A stretch of 29,356 bases of DNA from an uncultured Erysipelotrichaceae bacterium (GTDB lineage Bacteria > Bacillota_I > Bacilli_A > Erysipelotrichales > Erysipelotrichaceae), in contig CACZTC010000012.1 in assembly GCA_902784015.1 (NCBI GenBank), positions 1 to 29,356 of the forward strand, written 5' to 3'. Each line of letters begins with the position of its first letter. Positions within the stretch are counted from its first letter, which is position 1. Shown one piece after another: positions 16,214 through 24,900 of the stretch. Made by a program: the position numbers and the translations under genes. The notes below the pieces were generated by a model that was given only the letters and a program-made list of their open reading frames with translations, was not told the DNA's origin and ran no database searches.

Positions 16214-18154
16214 ATGGAAAACAATAAACCTTACTACATTACAACCGCAATTGCGTATACTTCAGGTAAACCTCATATTGGTAATGTATATGAGATTGTT
16301 TTAGCTGATGCAATAGCTAGACAGAAAAGACAATTAGGTTATGATGTTAGATTTCAAACTGGAACTGATGAACATGGCCAAAAGGTTGAAGAAAAAGCTA
16401 ATGCAGCACAAAAAACACCTAAACAATTTGTTGATGAGATTTCAGGAGTTATCAAATCACAATATGACATCATGAATACTAGCTATGATAAATTCGTTCG
16501 TACAACTGATTCTTATCATGAAGCACAAGTTCAAAAGATATTTAAAAAACTTTATGATAAAGGTGATATTTATAAAGGTAAATATGAAGGCATGTATTGT
16601 CATGAATGTGAAGCTTTCTATACTAAGAGTCAATTAAGTGATGATAATAAATGTCCTGTATGTGGCGGAGAAGTTAAGCCAATGGATGAAGAAGCTTACT
16701 TTTTCAAAATGTCTAAGTATGCAGATGACTTAATGAAATATATTGAAGAACATCCAGAATTTATTCAACCAGAAAGTCGCAAGAATGAAATGATTAATAA
16801 TTTCTTGAAGCCAGGCTTACAAGATCTTTGTGTATCACGTACATCATTTAAATGGGGCATTCCTGTAACTTTTGATGAAGGTCATGTTGTCTATGTTTGG
16901 ATAGATGCATTATCTAACTATATTACGGGATTGGGCTATGATGCTGATGGTAATAGTGATGCTTTATATAAAAAATATTGGCCAGCTGATTTACATTTAA
17001 TTGGCAAAGATATTGTTCGCTTCCATACAATATATTGGCCTATCATTTTAATGGCACTAGGCGAAAAATTACCTAAACAAATATTCGGTCATCCTTGGTT
17101 ATTAATTGGAGATTCAAAGATGTCCAAATCGAAAGGCAATACTATCTACGCCGATGATTTAGTAGAAATGTTTGGGGTAGATGCAGTTAGATATATCATG
17201 CTCCATGAGATGCCATTTGCCCAAGATGGTCATATTACTTATGAATTAATGATTGAAAGAATTAATAGTGACTTAGCTAATAATGTAGGTAATTTAGTGA
17301 ATCGTACATTATCAATGCAGAATAAATATTTCAATGGTATAGTAGCTAATCCATTAGTAGAAGAAGCAGTTGATGAAGATTTAAAACATGAAGTATTAGA
17401 GACTGTAAATAAAGTTGAAGCACATATGGAAGAATTAAAAGTAGCTGATGCTTTAACAGATATTCTTGATTTATTCTCTAGATGTAATAAATATATCGAT
17501 CAAACAGAACCTTGGAAATTAGCTAAGGATACAGATAAAATTGGTCGTCTTGCCACAGTGTTATATAACTTATTAGAAAGTGTGAGAATAGGAGGCATTC
17601 TCTTACAACCATTCTTACCAGATACAAGTGCGAAAATATTAAAGTCATTAAATACAGCCGAAGTAGGTTATGAAACTGTTAATGAATTTGGCTTATTAGA
17701 AAGAGATGTGAGGGTTGTAGAAAATCCGGAAATCTTATTCACAAGAATTGATAGTGATGAAGTAACAACGCGCGTAGAATCTATTGAAAAAATTCAACAA
17801 GCTACTAAACAAAAAGAAGCTGAAAGAAAAGAAGAAATAGAAGCAGAAGAATTAAATAAGATTGAATTGAGAGTCGGTAAAGTATTATCTTGCGAAAGAC
17901 ATCCTAATGCAGATAAACTATTTATTCTTAAAGTTGATTTAGGTGCAGGAGAAGTAAGGCAGATAGTTTCTGGTTTAGCTCAAAGCTACACACCTGGTCA
18001 AGTCATTGGTAAGAATATTGTAGTTGTAGCTAATTTGAAGCCAGCTGTAATACGTGGAGTTGAATCAGAAGGAATGTTATTAGCGGGTAAAAATGGTAGT
18101 CAAATCGCGGTTGTTGAAGTTAATGGCTTAGAGCCAGGAGCTAAAGTATCTTAA
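16214..18154 (+). CDS. metG: Methionyl-tRNA synthetase
   Basis: 646 aa, the dimeric form with a C-terminal tRNA-binding OB-fold domain. It charges tRNA-Met (initiator and elongator). The Rossmann catalytic core has HIGN (a HIGH-motif variant) near residue 21 and KMSKS at 302-306. The zinc knuckle is two CxxC pairs, C129/C132 and C147/C150. The C-terminal OB-fold starts near 546 (IELRVGKVLSCERHPNADKL) and holds the family's GLAQ/VSGL-type strands. AAAGGAGGG precedes the ATG. In Bacillus metS directly precedes tatD; here it is about 10 kb away, beyond the Bat-type operon. Confidence 0.96.
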   Translation: MENNKPYYITTAIAYTSGKPHIGNVYEIVLADAIARQKRQLGYDVRFQTGTDEHGQKVEEKANAAQKTPKQFVDEISGVIKSQYDIMNTSYDKFVRTTDSYHEAQVQKIFKKLYDKGDIYKGKYEGMYCHECEAFYTKSQLSDDNKCPVCGGEVKPMDEEAYFFKMSKYADDLMKYIEEHPEFIQPESRKNEMINNFLKPGLQDLCVSRTSFKWGIPVTFDEGHVVYVWIDALSNYITGLGYDADGNSDALYKKYWPADLHLIGKDIVRFHTIYWPIILMALGEKLPKQIFGHPWLLIGDSKMSKSKGNTIYADDLVEMFGVDAVRYIMLHEMPFAQDGHITYELMIERINSDLANNVGNLVNRTLSMQNKYFNGIVANPLVEEAVDEDLKHEVLETVNKVEAHMEELKVADALTDILDLFSRCNKYIDQTEPWKLAKDTDKIGRLATVLYNLLESVRIGGILLQPFLPDTSAKILKSLNTAEVGYETVNEFGLLERDVRVVENPEILFTRIDSDEVTTRVESIEKIQQATKQKEAERKEEIEAEELNKIELRVGKVLSCERHPNADKLFILKVDLGAGEVRQIVSGLAQSYTPGQVIGKNIVVVANLKPAVIRGVESEGMLLAGKNGSQIAVVEVNGLEPGAKVS

Positions 18155-18203
18155 AGATTGATGAAGTGAAACTTGATTGGTTTTGCTTCATTAATCTTTT
18201 TTT
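18153..18203 (+). terminator. Intrinsic terminator after metG
   Basis: A long imperfect stem, AAGATTGATGAAGTGAAAC against GTTTTGCTTCATTAATCTT, is followed by a run of seven T. It begins at the metG stop codon. Confidence 0.85.
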
Positions 18204-18263
18204 ATATGCATATTAATAGATATATCTTAATTAATAAAAGATAATAATTTAGAGGTAAGAGAA

Positions 18264-18572
18264 ATGGTGAAAATATATGGTAGTAAAATGTGTCCTGATT
18301 GCACAGCTTTAGTTAATAATTTGGAATATTATAAGATTCCATATGAATATATTGATATTAATGATAGTCTAAAGAATTTAAAAGAGTTTTTAGTTATAAG
18401 AGATGAATATTTATTAGATTGGTGTCATCAATATGGTGATATTGGTTTACCAGCATGTATATTGGATGATGGTAAAGTAACTATCCACTGGGAAGAATAT
18501 TTAGAATCATTAGGCTATACACCACTGCCTAGTGAAAATGAATCTTGTAGTATTAGTGGTAAAGGTTGTTAA
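18264..18572 (+). CDS. Glutaredoxin-related thiol protein (CPDC)
   Basis: 102 aa. It begins VKIYGSKMCPDC with the redox pair C10/C13 in a CPDC motif after a first beta strand, as in glutaredoxin-related proteins of Firmicutes. A later LPACILDDG supplies the cis-Pro strand. Between them is a helical insertion rich in Tyr/Asp/Leu (YLLDWCHQYGDIG). The tail carries two more Cys in SCSISGKGC, which could form an extra disulfide or metal site. AGAGG precedes ATG 18264 by eight bases. It stands alone between two terminators; reducing partner unknown. Confidence 0.8.
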   Translation: MVKIYGSKMCPDCTALVNNLEYYKIPYEYIDINDSLKNLKEFLVIRDEYLLDWCHQYGDIGLPACILDDGKVTIHWEEYLESLGYTPLPSENESCSISGKGC

Positions 18573-18580
18573 TGAATAAC

Positions 18581-18600
18581 AAAGGGCTAGACGCCCTTTT
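18581..18600 (+). terminator. Intrinsic terminator after the glutaredoxin-like gene
   Basis: AAAGGGC (18581-18587), loop TAGAC, GCCCTTT (18593-18599), then a short TTTTCATTT tract. Confidence 0.7.
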
Positions 18601-18603
18601 CAT

Positions 18604-18632
18604 TTGGATTTCTAAGATGATTAAGATAAAAT
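18604..18632 (+). promoter_or_regulatory. Promoter of the HAD phosphatase gene
   Basis: TTGGAT (18604-18609), 17-base spacer, TAAAAT (18627-18632). The expected transcription start, around 18639, is only about three bases before the ATG. Confidence 0.6.
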
Positions 18633-18641
18633 AATTAGCGG

Positions 18642-19301
18642 ATGATTAAGGCAGTTTTGTTTGATATGGATGGTATTTTAATTGATAGTGAAAGCTATTA
18701 TATGGAAGGTACTATCAAACAAATGCGGGATTATGGCTATCATGGTAATGAGAAGGATATCTATCGCATCATAGGTACATCGATGTCTCAAACCTATGAT
18801 ATTTTATATGAATTATTAGAGGGAAAAGTTAGTCGTGATAAGCTTATCGCTAATAATGAAAAATATTTCTTAATTGATCATCCTATGGATTATAAAGCTT
18901 TGATGTTTGATGGAGTGGAAGAAGCTTTAAAAGAATTAAAAGATGAAGGCATTAAATGTGCAGTTTGTTCATCCTCGCCAAAAGAAACAATTTTAGAAGC
19001 TTTAGATAAAATGAATATCAAAGATTATTTTGATGTCATCATAAGTAGCGATGAAGTTGATAGACCTAAACCAAAGGGTGATGTATATATCAAAGCTTAT
19101 GAAGAGCTACAAATACCTAAAGAAGAATGCATAGTTTATGAAGATAGTAAATTAGGTATCGAAGCAGGAAAGAATGCAGGAATTCTAACTATAGCTAGAA
19201 AAGATGATAGGTTTTATCAAGATATTAGTAATTGCGATATTGAAGTAAAAGATATTAAGGAATTAATGGAATTTATAAGAAAGGAAAATGGTTATGCCTG
19301 A
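18642..19301 (+). CDS. HAD-superfamily hydrolase, beta-phosphoglucomutase-like
   Basis: 219 aa, HAD subfamily IA with an N-terminal helical cap. Motif I is [12 protein letters not shown] (D8 nucleophile, D10 acid/base), motif II VCSSSP, motif III Lys in RPKPKGD, motif [13 protein letters not shown]. The family includes beta-phosphoglucomutases and small sugar-phosphate phosphatases; substrate cannot be set from sequence. No Shine-Dalgarno site is visible and the promoter places the transcript start next to the ATG, so it may be translated leaderless. The 3' end overlaps murA by eight bases, so the pair is cotranscribed. Confidence 0.88.
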   Translation: MIKAVLFDMDGILIDSESYYMEGTIKQMRDYGYHGNEKDIYRIIGTSMSQTYDILYELLEGKVSRDKLIANNEKYFLIDHPMDYKALMFDGVEEALKELKDEGIKCAVCSSSPKETILEALDKMNIKDYFDVIISSDEVDRPKPKGDVYIKAYEELQIPKEECIVYEDSKLGIEAGKNAGILTIARKDDRFYQDISNCDIEVKDIKELMEFIRKENGYA

Positions 19302-20562
19302 AGTTATAAAAATTGAAGGGGGACATTTATTAGAAGGAGAAGTGACTATATCAGGTGCTAAGAATGCTACAGTTGCTTTAATACCAGCAGCAGTTTTAGC
19401 TAATGGTCCAGTCACAATAGTTGGCATACCACAAATCGCGGATGTTGATTCTCTTTCAGAAATATTAAAAGTATTAAATGTAGATGTTAAAGAAATTGGT
19501 GATGATCACATAATCATTGATCCTTCAAATATGAAAAATGCGACATTAGATCAAGATATCGTTACTAAGCTAAGAGCTTCATATTATTTTATGGGAGCTT
19601 TATTAGGTAAATATGGTTATGTAAAGATGATGATGCCAGGAGGGTGCTATCTAGGTCCTAGACCAATTGATTTACATTTAAAAGGTTTTGAAGCTTTAGG
19701 AGCTAAGGTAACTTATGATAAATCTTGTTACACAATTGAGGCTAAAAAACTAGTTGGCAATAAAATATTCTTAGATATTTCTAGTGTTGGCGCAACTATT
19801 AATATTATGATGGCCGCTGTATATGCGGAAGGCAGAACAACAATAGAAAATGCAGCTAAAGAACCAGAAATAATAGATGTTGCAACATTATTAAATAAAA
19901 TGGGAGCTAAGATACGTGGAGCAGGTACTAATGTTATTACGATAGATGGTGTTAAAAGTTTAAATGGCTGTTTCCATGAAATTATTCCTGATCGAATTGA
20001 AGCTGGTACTTTCATTATTATCGCCGCAGCTATGGCGAAAAAGATGGTTATCAATAATATCATTCCTCAACATTTAGATGCTTTATTATCAAAACTAAAA
20101 GAAATGGGCGTCAAGATGGAAGTTGATATTGATAAAGTTACAATTGAAAGAAGTGAGGATTTGGTTGGTGTTGATATTACAACTAAACCTTATCCAGGCT
20201 TCGCTACTGATTTACAACAACCTTTAACTTCATTATTAACGCAGGCAAAAGGCGAAAGTAAAGTTGATGAAACTATTTATGTGGAAAGATTTAAACATTG
20301 CCTTGAATTACAAAGGATGGGTGCAGAAATAGAATTATTAAATGGTAGCGCAATTATAAAAGGACCTACACCATTAGATGGAGCTAAAGTATATGCGACT
20401 GATTTAAGATGTGGGGCAGCGATGATAGTAGCCGGCTTATTAGCTGAAGGTATTACAGAAATACATAATGTTTATCATATTGATAGAGGTTATTCGGGTA
20501 TTGATGAAAAGCTAAGAATGCTTGGAGCTAATATATATCGCGAGACAATTGAAAATGACTAA
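19294..20562 (+). CDS. murA: UDP-N-acetylglucosamine 1-carboxyvinyltransferase
   Basis: 422 aa. It transfers enolpyruvate from PEP to UDP-GlcNAc, the first committed step of peptidoglycan synthesis and the fosfomycin target. Seen: [13 protein letters not shown] (UDP-GlcNAc loop), [15 protein letters not shown] with the catalytic Cys118, EAGTF, and [15 protein letters not shown]. The Cys is retained, so fosfomycin sensitivity is possible. I choose ATG 19294 over 19288 because AAGGAAA (19281-19287) is spaced correctly only for the former. Its neighbour fba suggests the murAB/murZ paralogue of Bacillus. Its substrate is the product of the single-domain GlmU upstream in the window. Confidence 0.95.
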   Translation: MPEVIKIEGGHLLEGEVTISGAKNATVALIPAAVLANGPVTIVGIPQIADVDSLSEILKVLNVDVKEIGDDHIIIDPSNMKNATLDQDIVTKLRASYYFMGALLGKYGYVKMMMPGGCYLGPRPIDLHLKGFEALGAKVTYDKSCYTIEAKKLVGNKIFLDISSVGATINIMMAAVYAEGRTTIENAAKEPEIIDVATLLNKMGAKIRGAGTNVITIDGVKSLNGCFHEIIPDRIEAGTFIIIAAAMAKKMVINNIIPQHLDALLSKLKEMGVKMEVDIDKVTIERSEDLVGVDITTKPYPGFATDLQQPLTSLLTQAKGESKVDETIYVERFKHCLELQRMGAEIELLNGSAIIKGPTPLDGAKVYATDLRCGAAMIVAGLLAEGITEIHNVYHIDRGYSGIDEKLRMLGANIYRETIEND

Positions 20563-20566
20563 TATG

Positions 20567-20596
20567 AGTAGCATCTTTGAATGCTACTTTTTCTTT
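20567..20596 (+). terminator. Intrinsic terminator after murA
   Basis: AGTAGCAT (20567-20574), loop CTTTGA, ATGCTACT (20581-20588), then TTTTCTTTT. Confidence 0.88.
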
Positions 20597-20617
20597 TCAT
20601 TTTAATTAAACAAGGCG

Positions 20618-20623
20618 TATAAT
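20618..20623 (+). promoter_or_regulatory. -10 box of fba
   Basis: Perfect TATAAT 28 bases before the fba ATG, with AAAAGGAG between. No good -35 is visible. Confidence 0.55.
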
Positions 20624-20651
20624 TAATTGTTAGAAAAGGAGATTTATATAA

Positions 20652-21620
20652 ATGCCATTAGTAACTTCAAAAGAAATGTTTGAAAAAGCTTATGCAGGTG
20701 GTTATGCGATTGGCGGCTTTAATGTTAATAATATGGAAATTGTGCAAGCAATTACTGAAGCTGCAAATGAATTACGTTCACCTGTAATTTTACAAGCTTC
20801 TGCAGGGGCTAGAAAGTATGCACAAAGCGCATATTTAATGCACTTAGTATATGCAGCAGTAGAATCAACAGATATTCCAATCGTTATGCACTTAGATCAT
20901 GGTGCAGACTTCGATGTTTGTAAAGATTGTATCGACAGTGGTTTTACTTCAGTTATGATAGACTGCTCAAGTAAACCATTTGAAGAAAATATTGAAGTAA
21001 CAAGAAGAGTAGTTGAATACGCTCATGACCATGGAGTAGTAGTTGAAGCAGAGCTTGGTACTTTAGCAGGTGTTGAAGATGATGTTAATGTATCTGCTGA
21101 AGATTCTTCTTATACAAAACCAGAAGATGTAGAAGAATTCGTTAAAAGAACTGGATGTGACTCTTTAGCTATCGCTATTGGTACAAGTCATGGTGCTTAT
21201 AAATTCAGACCAGAACAATGCACATTAAATGAAAAAGGTATCTTAGTACCTCCACCATTACGTTTTGATATTCTAGATGAAGTTTCAAAACGTCTACCAG
21301 GATTCCCAATTGTTTTACATGGTAGTAGTTCAGTGCCACAAGAATATGTAAAGATTATTAATGAACATGGTGGCGCATTAAAAGATGCTGTAGGTATACC
21401 TGAAGAACAATTAAGAGATGCCGCAAAATTAGCGGTATGTAAGATTAATATCGACTCTGATTTACGACTAGGCTTAACAGCTGGTGTTCGTGAACATTTC
21501 GACTTACATCCAGATCATTTTGATCCACGTCAATATTTAACAGATGGTAGACAAAATGTTAAAGACATCGTTATGCATAAAATCAAGGATGTCTTAGGGT
21601 CTGACGGTAAGGCTGACTAA
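20652..21620 (+). CDS. fba: Class II fructose-1,6-bisphosphate aldolase
   Basis: 322 aa zinc-dependent aldolase, interconverting fructose-1,6-bisphosphate with DHAP and glyceraldehyde-3-phosphate in glycolysis and gluconeogenesis. HLDHG holds catalytic Asp82 and zinc ligand His83; TSHG holds His180 and LHGSS holds His223. NIDSDLR near the C-terminus is the substrate-phosphate region. Length above the short B. subtilis type by roughly 35 residues, consistent with the longer class II subgroup with an insertion at PPPLRFD. AAAAGGAG lies well placed before ATG 20652. Monocistronic, between the murA terminator and its own. More frequent GAA, ACA and CCA codons fit high expression. Confidence 0.95.
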   Translation: MPLVTSKEMFEKAYAGGYAIGGFNVNNMEIVQAITEAANELRSPVILQASAGARKYAQSAYLMHLVYAAVESTDIPIVMHLDHGADFDVCKDCIDSGFTSVMIDCSSKPFEENIEVTRRVVEYAHDHGVVVEAELGTLAGVEDDVNVSAEDSSYTKPEDVEEFVKRTGCDSLAIAIGTSHGAYKFRPEQCTLNEKGILVPPPLRFDILDEVSKRLPGFPIVLHGSSSVPQEYVKIINEHGGALKDAVGIPEEQLRDAAKLAVCKINIDSDLRLGLTAGVREHFDLHPDHFDPRQYLTDGRQNVKDIVMHKIKDVLGSDGKAD

Positions 21621-21645
21621 AAAATATTTATTATCTGATTATAAT

Positions 21646-21686
21646 AAGGCTTGAAATCTAATCTATAGGAATCAGGCCTTTTATTA
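21646..21686 (+). terminator. Intrinsic terminator after fba
   Basis: AAGGCTTGA (21646-21654) pairs with TCAGGCCTT (21672-21680), one G-U wobble, followed by TTATTA. The loop is long (17 bases), so it is less certain than the others. Confidence 0.6.
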
Positions 21687-21710
21687 CTCTATTTATATAA
21701 GGATAAATAC

Positions 21711-21738
21711 TTGACTTTTGATATGAGGGGTCTAGAAT
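21711..21738 (+). promoter_or_regulatory. Promoter of the giant surface-protein gene
   Basis: TTGACT (21711-21716) and TAGAAT (21733-21738), 16-base spacer, each one base off consensus. The expected start near 21745 gives a leader of about 175 bases. Confidence 0.7.
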
Positions 21739-21744
21739 AAAAGT

Positions 21745-21920
21745 AGATAAGATATGAGGTTTCTATAGGTCCACTTTTGTGGATATAGATGTAAATCATG
21801 TCTGAAGACTGGAAAATTGAATACGGACATGAAATATTGCATGTATGTTTGTTACTGAAGGGCAAGTCAGATAAGAAGCATAAGTGATATTTCTTTTTAT
21901 CTTTCTAGGGGGACAAACGT
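21745..21920 (+). promoter_or_regulatory. Long structured 5' leader of the giant surface-protein gene
   Basis: This holds no ORF of note. It has two good hairpins. The first is TCTATA-GG-TCCAC (21762-21774) with GTGGA-TATAGA (21779-21789), a TTTT loop and a two-base bulge. The second is TCATGTCTG (21796-21804) with CGGACATGA (21824-21832). A third, weaker pairing joins AGATAAGAAG (about 21869) with CTTTTTATCT near 21900, just before AGGGGGA (21907-21913), eight bases ahead of ATG 21921. I do not recognise a known riboswitch class. Its length and structure suggest post-transcriptional control or mRNA stabilisation. Confidence 0.5.
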
Positions 21921-24900
21921 ATGAAAAAAGTACAGTTTAAATTATTAAAAGCATGCACTGTCTTGGTTGCTTTAATATTTATAATCGCAAATATAATTAG
22001 TCCACTTGATGAAGCGATAATAGTTCTAGCTAAGAGCTATCCTTTATCTGTAACTTCTGTTCCCGTAGCTTATACACCAACAGGAGGCTATACGGATATA
22101 GCTATTAAAGTTAAAAATAATGACACTAAAGCTATTACAGGTATATCACTAATCGACTATACGATAATTACTGAAAGTGAAGATGCAAAATGGACACCTT
22201 ATATGTTTCAGTATGAAGCAGAAAAATCAGGTGAAACTAGTTGTAAGAAGCCAACTAACGCAAAAAAAGATGACTTAGGATATACTATCGAAGCTGGTAA
22301 AACAGCTACTTTCTATATTCGTGTTTTCAATAATCATCCAGGAAGAAAAGCAGGTACCTATACAGACTTTATTAAATTAGGTAGAAAAAGAAGAGAATTA
22401 AAAGGTGAATATGATCCTGAAGAAGGATGTACGATAATTCGCTATGTAACAACTATTGAAGAAGAATATACAGATAAAGTTAATATCACAAATACTGTTT
22501 ATAAACCTAGTGGCTTATTATTATCTGTTGGTACTAGTGATAATTATGGTAGGGATATAAAAGAATTTGGTTCTACGATTGATTTCGGAAAAATAGATTT
22601 ATCTAAAGCTGATGATAATACCATAAAACAAAATCTAGAATTCTATGTTAAAAATGTGACAACCGCTAAAGAGGAACATAATAATTCTCGCGACATAACA
22701 GTTGATATGGGCATCAAAGATTATAATGAAGATAAATGTTTCTATTTTGGTAGTAATTTATTAAATGGTATGAGCTGGGCACCTTTACCTCCAGCTACAG
22801 AGAATAGTTATAATACAGCTTCTGGAAGTATTGCCTTCAACGCGAGGGAATATATAGCTGGTACTTATACTACAAAACTAAGAATTAGTACTATATCATG
22901 GGATGCTAAAGTTAATGGTAAACAAACTAATACAGATGGTGACCATTTTATAAATGTAAAAGTTGTATTAACAGGTACAAATCCTCGTTTACCTAAAAAA
23001 GCAACGAACTTTAAAGCTACACCAAGTAATAATCAAGTTGAATTAACTTGGACTTCGCCAACTAAGGATGCTTCTTTTGCGGTTTATCGTAGAGAAGGAA
23101 CTGAAAGTAAAACAAATCCAGATACTTGGACTGATAGTGATTGGAATAATTATGAGATATTAACTGGAGAAAATGTTTTCGCAGGTAGCGATGGTTCTTA
23201 TCTATATGTAGATGGAACAGCTAAGAATGGAAAAACATATACATATGTAGTAATTGCGGGTTCTCCTTTTAAAGGTTATGCATCTACTCCTGTTAGCGCA
23301 AAACCAGATAAGACAAAAGTTAGTAAGATACAAAAGCCTGAAAGAGTATATACTACTGAGAAACCTGGTGGCGTTTATATCGATTGGGAAATGAATGGTA
23401 ATTATGGTGGCTCTAACTTTAGTGGAGATTCTTTAGTTGATCATTTTAATATTTATTGTGATGGTAATTTAGTAAAACAAGTTAATCAAAGTGCAGTAAG
23501 TGATATTGTTTATTATGGTTATATTCATAATGAAGATGATTCTTATACTTATGGAATTACAAGTCATGATTATTCTTGGAATGCATTTATTCCTGTAGCA
23601 CATGCTAGTTCAAAGCATAATTATACATTCCAAGTTTCAGCAGTGTCTAAAGCTGGTGAAGAAGGTTATTTATCTGATCCTATAACTGGCTATGCCGCGC
23701 CAGAAGGACCAGTTATAGTAGGTCATGATGTATTTTATAGTTCTTGGGAAGACTGGGATACCGGTATTACAACAAGATATATATCTTTTAATGCAGATAT
23801 TAATTCATATGGTTATGTTGATTTACTTACAATATGGAGAAAAGAAGGAACATCTAAGCCAGATATCACTTTAGCTCCTTATGCAACTTCTACAACTAAG
23901 GGATATGAAGATGAAAATATTACGGAAGGTAAGACTTATACATATACCATCCAAGCTATGGATTATTGGGGTAATTTAAGTGAGCCTTATACTTTCCAAA
24001 TGAAAGCTATTCCTGAATTAGAAAGTCATTATTCAATATGTGGTACAGCTGATGTTAATTTTAAATCTCTCACAAATAAAAAAGTACAATTACAATTCTA
24101 TTCTGTTACAGATGGTGAATCGAAACCAATTCCTGCTACCTATAAGATTTATCGTAATAATACAGTAATAAAGACTATCACTATGAAAGCATCAATGGAT
24201 CCGCTTGTAACATATACTGATGATCCAGGTAAGGATGGTACTTATACATATCGTATAGATAAAATAATTCAAGGAATGACTATAAAAGGTGAAGAATTTG
24301 TCTTTGTGAGAAATACAGGAGCAGTTGATACAGAGACATTCTTAAAAGTTCCTGATGCACCAACATTAAATATTAGCTTATCAGATGGTATTCCAGTATT
24401 AGAATGGAGCCCAGCTTCAACTGGCGGGAAAGTTGAAGGTTATCATATCTATCGTAAGGATGCAGGTGTATTTGTGGTTGGGCAAAGAGAAGTTCAAGAT
24501 GCCCCATGGCTACAAATATATAGTTCACCTTGGGGTAATAATCGCTATCTAACAATTCAAGATCCTACTACAACAGTATTAGTTGATACAGGAGTTATTG
24601 AAAATGGTGAATATGGTTTCTATAAAGGTGATAGATCATTAGGAACATTAGAAAATGTTTCTTGGTATGAAGATAATTGTCCTCATGAATATTGGATAAC
24701 TGCATATAATGAGACTGGTGAAAGTAAACCTTCTAAAGTTATACGTTTTGATTATGTAGGTCAAAATGACGAAGAAGGAGTGATTATACCAATTAATAAT
24801 GACCAGTACGCGCCAGGCGCACCTACAATTAAAAATACATGGGTAGAGTGGGAAGATTGTTCACAAGATATGAGATATGGTTGGGACAATAGTATATACG

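Noticed and set aside
21745..21920. Known riboswitch (c-di-GMP, ydaO, TPP or lysine type) ahead of the giant gene
   Set aside because: I compared remembered core motifs and found none convincingly; reported instead as an unassigned structured leader.
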